Of a DNA stretch of 6,218 bases, positions 1-5,736 are shown one piece after another. The stretch's first letter is position 1, and each line of letters opens with the position of its first letter. Source of the DNA: an uncultured Erysipelotrichaceae bacterium (GTDB taxonomy: Bacteria > Bacillota_I > Bacilli_A > Erysipelotrichales > Erysipelotrichaceae); contig CAJUGR010000107.1 of the NCBI GenBank assembly GCA_910586285.1, positions 1 through 6,218 on the forward strand. Reading direction: 5' to 3'. Both the position numbers and the translations under genes were made by a program. The notes beneath the pieces were generated by a model that was given only the letters and a program-made list of their open reading frames with translations, was not told where the DNA came from and did not search any database.

Positions 1-1
1 C

Positions 2-271
2 CTCTTACAAGAGGAGGTTGATATGTTTTTGATGCAACTGTTCAAAGAACGCGGTATAGCGGAAGCGTTTATACTGCATTCACGCAATTTGCAACAGATG
101 ATCATGCCAATTTGTGAAAAACTGGGGATTCGCTGTATGTGTTATTCGCAGCCGATCGGTGCGGATCTGTTCTTAGCCGATATGTTATCACAAGCATTTC
201 CTATGATTGATGAAGAACGATATCCCTATCAAAGCATTGGTATTTGTTCTCAAAACAAAATACTCAATTAA
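2..271 (+). CDS. 3' end of a protein of uncertain family (partial)
   Basis: The reading frame is open from the left edge (LLQEEVD, then Met at 23) to a TAA at 269-271, so this is probably the C-terminal tail of a larger protein cut by the window. The visible 89 residues alternate helix-like and strand-like stretches: FLMQLFKERGI, AFILHSRNLQQMIMPICEKLGI, then FLADMLSQAF. The pattern of a helix followed by a predicted residue-label strand and 'LGI' resembles the small alpha/beta domain (DUF6930-like) found in some pRiA4b ORF-3 or SEC-C associated proteins; this is recall of a pattern, not a search result. A GAGGAGG at 11-17 lies 5 nt before the ATG at 23, so a short 82-aa gene starting there is the alternative. 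No membrane segment or signal peptide is seen. It converges on feoB. Confidence 0.55.
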   Translation, partial: LLQEEVDMFLMQLFKERGIAEAFILHSRNLQQMIMPICEKLGIRCMCYSQPIGADLFLADMLSQAFPMIDEERYPYQSIGICSQNKILN

Positions 272-273
272 TG

Positions 274-338
274 AAAAAAAGAAACAGTGATTTTATCTGT
301 TTGCTGATAAAGCATGAACAGTAAATCCTGTTTCTTTT
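274..338. terminator. Long bidirectional terminator between the partial gene and feoB
   Basis: The outer arms are perfect complements: 277-287 (AAAAGAAACAG) and 328-338. Inside them 289-293 pairs with 323-327, 297-301 (CTGTT) with 317-321 (AACAG), and TGCT 302-305 with AGCA 311-314 around a GATAA loop. The result is a nearly continuous hairpin of about 62 nt. Read on the minus strand the stem ends in CTTTTTTT, a good U-tract for feoB, whose stop is 4 nt away. On the plus strand the tract is shorter (CTTTTCC), but the hairpin also follows that stop codon closely. Confidence 0.75.
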
Positions 339-341
339 CCG

Positions 342-2438
342 TTAGTAAAACCATAATGCGACATGAGAAACTGCGAAGCACACTATGATACCGGTGACAG
401 TCGGTATCAGTATCGATAAAATCGTCCATTTCCAGCTTCCGGTTTCTTTTTTTATTGTCCATACTGTGGTGGCGCAGGGAAAATGAATCAGAGAGAATAA
501 CATCGTACAAACCGCAGTGATCCAAGTCCAACCGTTGGCCACAAGCAATTCTTTTAACATAAACAAGTTATTCATCTCTAAAATATAAGACGAGGAAAGA
601 TATGCCATAATGATAATCGGCACAACAATCTCATTGGCCGGAAAGCCTAAGATAAATGCCAGCAGAATAACACCATCCAAACCCAGCTGTTTGGCAAAGG
701 GATCCAGTATGCCGGCAATCATCGCCAACAGCGTTTGATCCTGGATCGTGATATTCGCCATAATCCAAATCAAGGCACCGGCAGGAATCGCAACGCATAC
801 AGCACGTCCCAGAACAAACAGTGTTCGATCAAAAATCGAGCGGATGATAACCTTACCAAACTGCGGTTGCCGATACGGTGGCAATTCCAATGTAAAGCCG
901 GAGGGAACCCCCTTTAACAACGTCATACTTAACAGGCGTGAGATCCAAAAGGTCAAAAGTACTCCCAATACGATAACGCCTGTCAATAACAATGCCGAGG
1001 CCAAGCCATCCCATGGCGCTGTTAACATTCCCGCAAAAAACATCGTAATAATCGCAATTAAGGTCGGAAAACGACCGTTGCAAGGCACAAAGTTATTAGT
1101 TAAAATCGCAATTAAGCGTTCCCGTTGGGAATCGATAATGCGGCATCCGCTAACCCCAACCGCATTACAACCAAACCCCATGCTCATCGTCAACGCTTGT
1201 TTTCCACACGCTTTAGCCTTACGGAAATAACCATCCAGGTTAAATGCGACCCGCGGCAGGTATCCGAAATCTTCCAGGATCGTAAACAGCGGAAAGAAAA
1301 TTGCCATCGGCGGCAGCATTACCGAAACCACCCAAGTCAATGTCTTATAGATGCCATCCATGCATAAAGAACGTACGGCTTCATTCACTCCAAGCGAAAT
1401 CAAGAAATGATTGAGATGATTCTCCACCCATGCGAACAGATCAGCCAACATGGCACTGGGAACATTGGCCGCATATATCGTAATCCAGAAGATCACTCCC
1501 AATAATGCGATCATCAATAGAATTCCCCATACTTTATGGGTCACAATCCGATCAATCTTACGATCACGCTCATAATAATGAATATTATCATAAGTGACAC
1601 AATCTGCACAGATCACAGCGGCCTTTTTACTAATGGCGTGTACAATTTCATCCTCTAACTGATCATCCATTCCCGCTTCACTTAAGCGTAAACGCTCTTG
1701 ATTCACGACTCTTTGTACCTCGCTCACATTTTCGATACATGATTCGAATTGCGAATCTTTTTCCAATAATTTTAATGCCAAAAAGCGTTTATTCAATCGC
1801 CTGCATTTCATTACCGATTCAATATGTGCCAGTGCCGTTTCCATTGCATCACCATAGCGGATTCTTGCCACATTCTCATGACTTTTTCGCTCTTGACACG
1901 ATACCAATGCCTCTTTTAAAGCATCCAGGCCAATATCGCTGCGGGCACTCATCATTACCACTTCTACGCCCAGTGCCTTCGCAAGCTTTTTCTGATTGAT
2001 GCGAATATGCTTTTTTTCTGCTTCATCACAAAGATTCACACAGACAACAACACGATCGGTAATTTCCAATGTTTGTAAGACAAGATTCAAATTCCGTTCC
2101 AAACACGTCGCATCACAGACAACCACACACACATCACAATCCTCAAAACAAATGAAATTGCGGGTGACCTCTTCCTCACGAGAATGTGCCATTAAAGAAT
2201 ACGTTCCCGGCAAATCAATCATCTCATGAAGTCGTTTGTGATGAATAAAATTACCACTGGCCAACGCCACGGTTTTGCCGGGCCAGTTACCGGTGTGCTG
2301 ACGCATACCGGTTAACGCGTTGAATACCGTGCTTTTTCCTACATTGGGATTTCCAACTAAGGCAATGCGCATTCCTTGGTTTTCATCGACATAAAGCTGA
2401 TTGATCTCCTCATTGACTTCCAATATCTTGGAAAACAT
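342..2438 (-). CDS. feoB: FeoB, ferrous iron transport GTPase
   Basis: This inner-membrane Fe2+ importer has a cytosolic G-protein domain joined to a helical channel. In the 698 residues the G motifs are clear: GNPNVGKS (29-36), NWPGKT (51-56, switch I), DLPGTYS (75-81), NLCD (135-138) and SAR (164-166). A helical guanine-dissociation-inhibitor-like region follows to about 290. The membrane part runs from about 304 and holds two Gate-type segments: GFGCNAVGVSG (421-431) with VPCNGRFP (451-458), and LGFPANEIVVPI (597-608) with HFPCATT (652-658), the form I associate with Gram-positive FeoB. Length is normal for the family and the frame is unbroken. The ATG at 2438 has a G-rich site (GAGGGGGG) just upstream; Met23 is an alternative start but has no such site. 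The gene lies 12 nt after feoA and is surely cotranscribed with it. Residue 55 is Lys where many FeoB proteins have Val. Confidence 0.96.
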   Translation of the reverse strand: MFSKILEVNEEINQLYVDENQGMRIALVGNPNVGKSTVFNALTGMRQHTGNWPGKTVALASGNFIHHKRLHEMIDLPGTYSLMAHSREEEVTRNFICFEDCDVCVVVCDATCLERNLNLVLQTLEITDRVVVCVNLCDEAEKKHIRINQKKLAKALGVEVVMMSARSDIGLDALKEALVSCQERKSHENVARIRYGDAMETALAHIESVMKCRRLNKRFLALKLLEKDSQFESCIENVSEVQRVVNQERLRLSEAGMDDQLEDEIVHAISKKAAVICADCVTYDNIHYYERDRKIDRIVTHKVWGILLMIALLGVIFWITIYAANVPSAMLADLFAWVENHLNHFLISLGVNEAVRSLCMDGIYKTLTWVVSVMLPPMAIFFPLFTILEDFGYLPRVAFNLDGYFRKAKACGKQALTMSMGFGCNAVGVSGCRIIDSQRERLIAILTNNFVPCNGRFPTLIAIITMFFAGMLTAPWDGLASALLLTGVIVLGVLLTFWISRLLSMTLLKGVPSGFTLELPPYRQPQFGKVIIRSIFDRTLFVLGRAVCVAIPAGALIWIMANITIQDQTLLAMIAGILDPFAKQLGLDGVILLAFILGFPANEIVVPIIIMAYLSSSYILEMNNLFMLKELLVANGWTWITAVCTMLFSLIHFPCATTVWTIKKETGSWKWTILSILIPTVTGIIVCFAVSHVALWFY

Positions 2439-2450
2439 AGCTTCCCCCCT

Positions 2451-2669
2451 CTATTCTACCCATATCTCCCTACTTTCACTATCCCGTAACGCGATCATCG
2501 TTCCTTTGACAAAATAGGCACGCATAGATCCGGATGGTGATGTATGAACCGGTTCGATCATTGTTCCGGGTGTTATTCCCAGGTCTAACAGCCGTCTGCG
2601 AATACTCCCTTGTGATCGTAACTCACGAACCGTTGCTTGTTGTGCAATAGGTACATCATTCAAAGTCAT
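2451..2669 (-). CDS. feoA: FeoA, small SH3-like partner of FeoB
   Basis: The 72-residue cytosolic protein has the FeoA pattern: an N-terminal segment MTLNDVPIAQQATVREL, the helix RRRLLDLGITPGTMIEPVH (family signature R..LLDLG..PG..I), and a closing strand pair MIALRDSESREIWVE (family pattern of an 'ALR' strand). FeoA is thought to bind and modulate FeoB; its exact role is still debated. The start at 2669 is supported by GGGGAGG 7 nt upstream, and a good promoter lies 26 nt upstream. The stop is 12 nt before the feoB start, so the pair is one operon. Length is typical (about 75 aa) and nothing is truncated. No second feoA copy or feoC was seen nearby. Confidence 0.93.
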   Translation of the reverse strand: MTLNDVPIAQQATVRELRSQGSIRRRLLDLGITPGTMIEPVHTSPSGSMRAYFVKGTMIALRDSESREIWVE

Positions 2670-2686
2670 ATTACAACCTCCCCTGA

Positions 2687-2718
2687 TATACCTTATGTAT
2701 ACCTAAACAAAACGTTTA
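2687..2718. promoter_or_regulatory. Two adjacent dyads over the feoAB promoter (candidate operator)
   Basis: Two inverted repeats of the same 5-5-5 design sit side by side: TATAC-N5-GTATA at 2687-2701, which includes the -10 box, and TAAAC-N5-GTTTA at 2704-2718, which fills the spacer between -10 and -35. Their centres are 17 bp apart. A repressor bound there would block RNA polymerase. The regulator is not identifiable; the half-sites are not a textbook Fur or DtxR box. The AT-rich background makes one such dyad unsurprising, but two in register at this place are less so. Confidence 0.35.
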
Positions 2719-2724
2719 TCACAA
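2696..2724 (-). promoter_or_regulatory. Candidate feoAB promoter
   Basis: Reading the minus strand, TTGTGA (complement of 2719-2724) is followed by exactly 17 nt and TATACA (complement of 2696-2701). Each hexamer matches 4 of 6 consensus bases for a sigma-A promoter. The -10 lies 26 nt before the feoA start codon, and the ferritin terminator lies upstream, so feoAB would be transcribed on its own. Confidence 0.55.
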
Positions 2725-2787
2725 ATACCCATCTGAAGCAAGCCATTGGCATAAATATAAAGGCCTCTCGCCCATTTAAAAGAAGTT

Positions 2788-2810
2788 CTTATGAAATGAT
2801 ATTCCATAAG
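2788..2810 (-). other. Hairpin or palindrome between the ferritin terminator and the feo promoter
   Basis: Perfect arms CTTATG (2788-2793) and CATAAG (2805-2810) face each other. In minus-strand RNA the stem extends by three more pairs, one of them G-U, giving 9 bp around a 5-nt loop. On the plus strand the extension is broken by an A-C mismatch, so the structure favours minus-strand transcripts. No strong T-tract follows. It could be a second, weak ferritin terminator or a protein-binding site upstream of feo. Confidence 0.35.
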
Positions 2811-2844
2811 CAAACTCTTTGCCCCCAAGCATTCATTCACGATA

Positions 2845-2885
2845 ATAAAAAAAGCATCCGGAATCATATCACTTTCCAAATGCTT
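2845..2885 (-). terminator. Rho-independent terminator of the ferritin gene
   Basis: On the minus strand, a 12-bp stem (2885-2874 with 2863-2852, including two G-U pairs) closes a 10-nt loop and is followed by a run of T residues (2853-2847). It begins 30 nt after the ferritin stop codon and separates that gene from feoAB. Confidence 0.9.
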
Positions 2886-2914
2886 CTGTTATCATATAGC
2901 TTTTGTGGAATATT

Positions 2915-3427
2915 TTATAATGTCAAAGACGGAGCGCTGTATGTGCGACCGGCCATTTCATTATCTAACATATATAGGCTCTTAGGATCAGTACCAAACA
3001 ATTCGAATTTCTTAACCATATCTTCCGCATTCTTTTCTTCTTCTCCTTGTTCTTTAACGAACCAGTCAAGAAACTGCATGGTACGATAATCCTTCACTGC
3101 ATGAGCCGCATCATAGATTGTATTGATTAGGCTTGTAACATAGCGTTCATGTTCCAATGCAAAACCCAACGGATCCTTCAAAGTCTTGCATACTTTATCC
3201 GGTTTGTTAATCTGGTTCAAAGTGATGTGTTCACCATTGTTCTGCATGTACTGCAGCATCAACATGGCATGGTCACGCTCCTCTTGAGCCTGAATCATGT
3301 ACCAGTTCGCAAACCCATCCAGTCCCTGTTCCTGATAATAAACAGAAAAGTCCAGATATAGATATCCGGAATACAATTCCTTGTTTATTTGATCATTTAA
3401 TAACTCTGAAACTTTTTTATCAAGCAT
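2915..3427 (-). CDS. ftnA: Non-haem bacterial ferritin (FtnA type)
   Basis: This cytosolic iron-storage protein oxidises Fe2+ and stores it as mineral in a 24-subunit shell. The 170 residues align without gaps to E. coli FtnA numbering as I remember it. Ferroxidase residues E17, Y24, E50, H53, E94, Q127 and E130 are all present, and so are E49, E126 and E129, which form the third (C) iron site in FtnA. No haem-binding Met of the bacterioferritin type is evident. I chose the ATG at 3427 because AAGGAGG lies 8 nt upstream and the family consensus begins here; an upstream ATG at 3469 would add 14 unlikely residues that run through this binding site. The gene has its own promoter region and terminator and lies upstream of feoAB on the same strand, so uptake and storage genes are neighbours. 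Confidence 0.95.
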   Translation of the reverse strand: MLDKKVSELLNDQINKELYSGYLYLDFSVYYQEQGLDGFANWYMIQAQEERDHAMLMLQYMQNNGEHITLNQINKPDKVCKTLKDPLGFALEHERYVTSLINTIYDAAHAVKDYRTMQFLDWFVKEQGEEEKNAEDMVKKFELFGTDPKSLYMLDNEMAGRTYSAPSLTL

Positions 3428-3450
3428 AATATGTTCCTCCTTATTTTTAC

Positions 3451-3485
3451 GTATATAGTATACTCTCATGATCTTCGATAAGAAA
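3451..3485 (-). promoter_or_regulatory. Candidate ferritin promoter with an overlapping dyad
   Basis: On the minus strand a -10-like TATACT (complement of 3457-3462) lies 29 nt before the ferritin start. A -35 is weak (TTTCTT at 17 nt spacing). The -10 overlaps a perfect dyad, GTATA-TAG-TATAC, at 3451-3463. The GTATA half-site also occurs at the feo -10, but this may simply reflect the two -10 boxes. Confidence 0.4.
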
Positions 3486-3706
3486 GTATTTTTTTAAAGC
3501 ACTAAAATTATTAATAAGCAAAATATAAATGCATTTCTCATTAGTGGGCGTTTTACAGACCTCTTATAATTCAATTTTTCACCCGGATTATATTCCACTA
3601 TTTGTAAAGCATTTAAAAAGCGGAATAAATCTCTTATATAATACATATCTGTATCAAATAAAGACTCTTATTCCGCTTTCTGATTTATTTTTATTTCATT
3701 ATTTTG
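3470..3706. other. AT-rich intergenic region
   Basis: No convincing gene was seen in these roughly 240 bases. Apart from the ferritin promoter edge and the 12-bp inverted repeat at 3617-3679, the stretch shows only AT-rich sequence. A plus-strand frame at 3529-3735 lacks a ribosome binding site and runs through the inverted repeat, so I do not count it as a gene. Confidence 0.6.
3612..3679 (-). terminator. Large stem-loop after the decayed gene (terminator, or small repeat element)
   Basis: Perfect 12-bp arms AAAGCGGAATAA (3617-3628) and TTATTCCGCTTT (3668-3679) enclose 39 nt. Inside is a second hairpin, ATACA-TATC-TGTAT (3641-3654). On the minus strand the stem is followed by TTTTTAAA, and it comes 28 nt after the end of the decayed gene, so it fits that gene's terminator. 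The large loop with near-direct copies of 'ATAAA..CTCTTAT' next to each arm is unusual for a terminator and could mean a small repeat element. Confidence 0.5.
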
Positions 3707-4212
3707 TTATTCATTCCGTTCATTCAACAGTTTAGCAAAAATGAGATGTTTCCTAATTCGTTCCGTTTCTTCTTTTGAGCAATTTTCAAGATATTCCTCC
3801 TGCTCCAGATCAAGTTGATCTCAATGAGTTAACAAGTCTCTGTCTATTTCTTCCACGGGATTTTCAATAATAATGCATCTAAAAATTGCTGCGAAGCTAT
3901 TTCATCCCTGCACTTTTTCAATCGAACCCTTACTTTATATGAGAAAAACAACTTGATAAACAACTCATAAAGATGCATATCTTCTACTGTGATTTCCTTT
4001 GAAATACCATAGGTTTCCATATAATTAATCATCGTGTCTTTAATTTCCTTCATAACATCTGCGATATCCGTTGCCTTTAATTTGTGAACAAAGCGGTTCT
4101 TCTTTCCGGTAGCTGCAAGATAAAAGGTAATTGTCGCACCTGTCCGTAGCAAGACCGGTATCGTTAATAGATTGATGTTAAATCGCTCGGTGCTGATTTT
4201 TGCATTATTCAT
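3707..4212 (-). pseudogene. Broken gene of unknown family (frameshift plus stop)
   Basis: A 122-residue frame starts at 4212 (MNNAKISTERF) and ends at 3844 (LLLKIPWKK, stop). Just before that stop the -1 or +1 neighbouring frame takes up convincing protein: NPVEEIDRDLLTH, an in-frame TGA near 3805, then DQLDLEQEEYLENCSKEE and TERIRKHLIFAKLLNERNE to a TAA at 3707. The acidic, helix-rich text reads as one ancestral C-terminus, so I infer one indel near 3855 and one nonsense change. No AGGAGG site precedes the ATG at 4212, and a stop lies 7 codons upstream, so the true 5' end may also be lost. The first part is basic and amphipathic (LKATDIADVMKEIKDTM, FFSYKVRVRLKKC). I do not recognise the family. 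A hairpin with a T-tract lies just downstream. The alternative is a real short gene ending at 3844. Confidence 0.6.
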
Positions 4213-4489
4213 TAAAAAGATTAGAATCTTAATATTTACTACTACTTTTTTGGTATTAGAAGCTTATACCACTTCAAACAAGTTCTTTTTCGAATGAAGC
4301 TTAACGATTTTTAATGATGAGATATTAAATTTTTCATTTACATTTATAATGTGATTAAACATAAAACATTGATTATTTTTTATGACAGACAGTTATTATC
4401 ATAATTATTTTTAACTGAAACATTTTTGTTCTATATACCTATTCCGCTATGATTTATTTTCATATGTTGGAAAAGAAAGGAGGAGAAAC
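4213..4489. other. AT-rich intergenic region before the peptidase gene
   Basis: No coding frame was seen in these 277 bases. The stretch includes an 11-bp palindrome ATTAT-C-ATAAT (4395-4405), a small palindrome AAGATTAGAATCTT next to the start of the broken gene, and the promoter of the peptidase gene at the right end. Confidence 0.6.
4426..4453 (+). promoter_or_regulatory. Candidate promoter of the peptidase gene
   Basis: TTGTTC (4426-4431), a 16-nt spacer and TATGAT (4448-4453, 5 of 6 consensus) lie 36 nt before the ATG at 4490. The -35 is weak (TTG only). Confidence 0.4.
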
Positions 4490-5170
4490 ATGGCAAAGAT
4501 TATCGTATATGATGTCGATACGCAAGCTTTACAGGTCTATCGATTGGCAGAATCTGATCCCATGCCCTATGCATATGGGCGAACCATGCTGGTAAGAGAA
4601 TTTCGCGGCAGTTCACAATCTTCGGTACTGTGGACAACCAATGCGGCTATGGAATCATGGAATGCGACCCGACGTTCCTATGGCTCTCCCATCCCCTTCC
4701 GCTATGCCTTTAAACGAATTTGGGAAGGCGGACACGGCCGTCAATCACAGCACTATGCAGGTGTTGCCTTTGATGTAGGACAATCCTTATCATCCGCTCA
4801 GCGAAATCGGATTTGGAATACGGCAAATAATCTCGGTGTTTGGAGTTATGTTGAACCGCAAAACATGACGCCGACTTGGGTACATTTTGATAAACGCTAT
4901 GGCCGCCCGGCATGCTCAGCCGGTTTCCCGCTGTTGAGAAACGGGTCAAGAGGCGTATATGTGCTGATTTTACAAGATGCGCTCAACGCCTTAGGCTATA
5001 CAACCTATACCTTAGATGGTGCATTCGGCCCCAATACGCGAAATGCCCTCATCGCATATCAGCGAAACAACGGATTAAGCGCAGACGGGATCTGCGGTTG
5101 TGCCACTTGGACAAGAATTGTCAATGAGGTCGTAGGCATTGGAAGAACGCCTACCGTGATTGATCCATAA
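4490..5170 (+). CDS. M15-type peptidase with C-terminal peptidoglycan-binding domain
   Basis: The protein (226 aa) is predicted to cleave peptidoglycan stem peptides as a zinc D,D-peptidase or related endopeptidase. The N-terminal domain carries the M15 signature HYAGVAFD (H88, D95) and WVHFD (H132), giving the usual two-His, one-Asp zinc set, with E122 (YVEPQ) a likely catalytic acid. Residues about 147-212 form a PG_binding_1 domain: LLRNGSRG, LQDALNALGY, LDGAFGPNTRNAL, YQRNNGLSADGICG, TW. An N-terminal part of about 80 residues (MAKIIVYDVDT...) is not assigned. There is no signal peptide or membrane segment, so export may be by lysis or another route, or the substrate may be met inside the cell. 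The start is set by GAAAGGAGG 6 nt before the ATG. It is monocistronic, with its own promoter and terminator. The frame is intact among decayed neighbours. The exact bond cut is inference. Confidence 0.87.
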   Translation: MAKIIVYDVDTQALQVYRLAESDPMPYAYGRTMLVREFRGSSQSSVLWTTNAAMESWNATRRSYGSPIPFRYAFKRIWEGGHGRQSQHYAGVAFDVGQSLSSAQRNRIWNTANNLGVWSYVEPQNMTPTWVHFDKRYGRPACSAGFPLLRNGSRGVYVLILQDALNALGYTTYTLDGAFGPNTRNALIAYQRNNGLSADGICGCATWTRIVNEVVGIGRTPTVIDP

Positions 5171-5176
5171 ATGATG

Positions 5177-5220
5177 AAAGGATCGTTGTGCCTATACTCC
5201 CGGCAGCGATCCTTTTTATT
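5177..5220 (+). terminator. Terminator of the peptidase gene
   Basis: AAAGGATCG (5177-5185) pairs perfectly with CGATCCTTT (5207-5215), with an inner TGCC/GGCA pairing, and is followed by a T-rich tract (TTTTTATTTTATT). It starts 7 nt after the stop codon. The stem could also stop minus-strand transcripts from the decayed genes, although the T-tract on that side is shorter. Confidence 0.88.
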
Positions 5221-5248
5221 TTATTCAACATCAAAGAAAACACCATAT

Positions 5249-5484
5249 TTACAGAGAATCCCTAACAAAGCAGCCAAAGACTATATCTACGTCGCATTAC
5301 TCTGTCACAAGATTATAGATATTATTGATATCATCCCCAACCAGTCTTGTTTGGGATGATTAGTCTGAAAGGTCTGAGTCAAAATCTTGTCGATTTCATT
5401 TGCAAAGATAACATCGATACCAACTTCCTTAAAGTCTACATGCATACCATCTGCACCTGAAAATAAGAATATTGCTTTAATCAT
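5249..5484 (-). pseudogene. Decayed DNA (cytosine-5) methyltransferase, N-terminal remnant
   Basis: The minus strand from ATG 5484 reads MIKAIFLFSGADGMHVDF, KEVGIDVIFANEIDKI and LTQTFQTNHPKQDWLG, a clear match to the start of m5C methyltransferases (motif I 'LFSGaGG', motif II 'aNEiD'). The frame then shifts near 5336; the next frame continues DDINNIYNLVTE, a stop at 5297-5299, and CDVDIVFGCF, which resembles the approach to motif IV (normally DIvvGGFPCQ). After that the catalytic Pro-Cys is absent and no target-recognition region or C-terminus remains. Even in motif I the SAM-binding Gly has become Asp (FSGADG). The gene is therefore a ruin and should have no activity. No good ribosome binding site is seen. 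The original may have been part of a restriction-modification system or a phage or plasmid orphan enzyme; this cannot be told here. Confidence 0.8.
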
Positions 5485-5494
5485 ATTTTCCGCA

Positions 5495-5670
5495 CTATAA
5501 ACTAATCAGACTAATCAAAGCTTCAACCCAAGCATCACATGGTTCATCAATAGGCACAACACGGGGCGTCTTTGAGCGAATGACTCAACAACTGCTTTGA
5601 TCCACATATATGCTATGCGATTTCTAATTTCGTCTGATATGTTTTTTAATTCATAATCAACCCATGTACA
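5495..5670 (-). pseudogene. Frameshifted remnant of an unknown gene upstream of the methyltransferase
   Basis: From about 5670 the minus strand reads CTWVDYELKNISDEIRNRI, AYMWIKAVVESFAQ, and after a shift near 5567 RVVPIDEPCDAWVEALISL, ISL and a TAG at 5495-5497. Both halves look like genuine protein and read on as one C-terminus. The stop is 10 nt before the methyltransferase start, as expected for two genes of one operon. A stop at 5671-5673 cuts the frame on the 5' side, and no start codon with a ribosome binding site is seen, so only a tail is left. I do not recognise the family. Confidence 0.55.
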
Positions 5671-5707
5671 TTACAGGCTATGGAAGCCTCTGCCAATGTC
5701 TAATATC

Positions 5708-5736
5708 TTGACAAAACTAATAATATTTGTTAAAAT
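5708..5736 (+). promoter_or_regulatory. Promoter of the TetR-family gene
   Basis: A perfect TTGACA (5708-5713), a 17-nt spacer and TAAAAT (5731-5736, 5 of 6) form a near-consensus sigma-A promoter, 34 nt before the TTG start. Confidence 0.85.

Noticed and set aside
748..1230. Plus-strand open frames inside feoB
   Set aside because: They are antisense shadows of a well-supported transporter gene.
2703..2840. Minus-strand 45-codon frame from a GTG (ending GICDKRFV)
   Set aside because: Its start lies next to the ferritin terminator with no ribosome binding site, and its end falls inside the feo promoter. It reads like protein in places, but nothing else supports it.
2637..3089. Plus-strand 150-codon open frame
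   Set aside because: It is a shadow across feoA, the intergenic region and the ferritin gene, with no ribosome binding site of its own.
3503..3517. PerR-like box (TTATTAATAATTTTA on the minus strand) upstream of ferritin
   Set aside because: It matches the TTATAATNATTATAA consensus at only about 10 of 14 positions in very AT-rich DNA, and it lies upstream of a weak promoter.
3529..3735. Plus-strand 68-codon open frame
   Set aside because: There is no ribosome binding site, it runs through the 12-bp inverted repeat, and it overlaps the end of the decayed minus-strand gene. Its residues look like AT-rich noise.
4395..4405. ATTAT-C-ATAAT palindrome before the peptidase gene, possible Fur or PerR site
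   Set aside because: It is only 11 bp in AT-rich sequence and is likely to arise by chance.
5221..5280. Minus-strand peptide ending AALLGILCKYGVFFDVE
   Set aside because: It is protein-like and could be the last scrap of the decayed gene, but only 19 residues are open and they overlap the motif IV remnant in another frame.
5171..5359. Plus-strand 62-codon frame after the peptidase
   Set aside because: It begins in the terminator and is antisense to the methyltransferase remnant.
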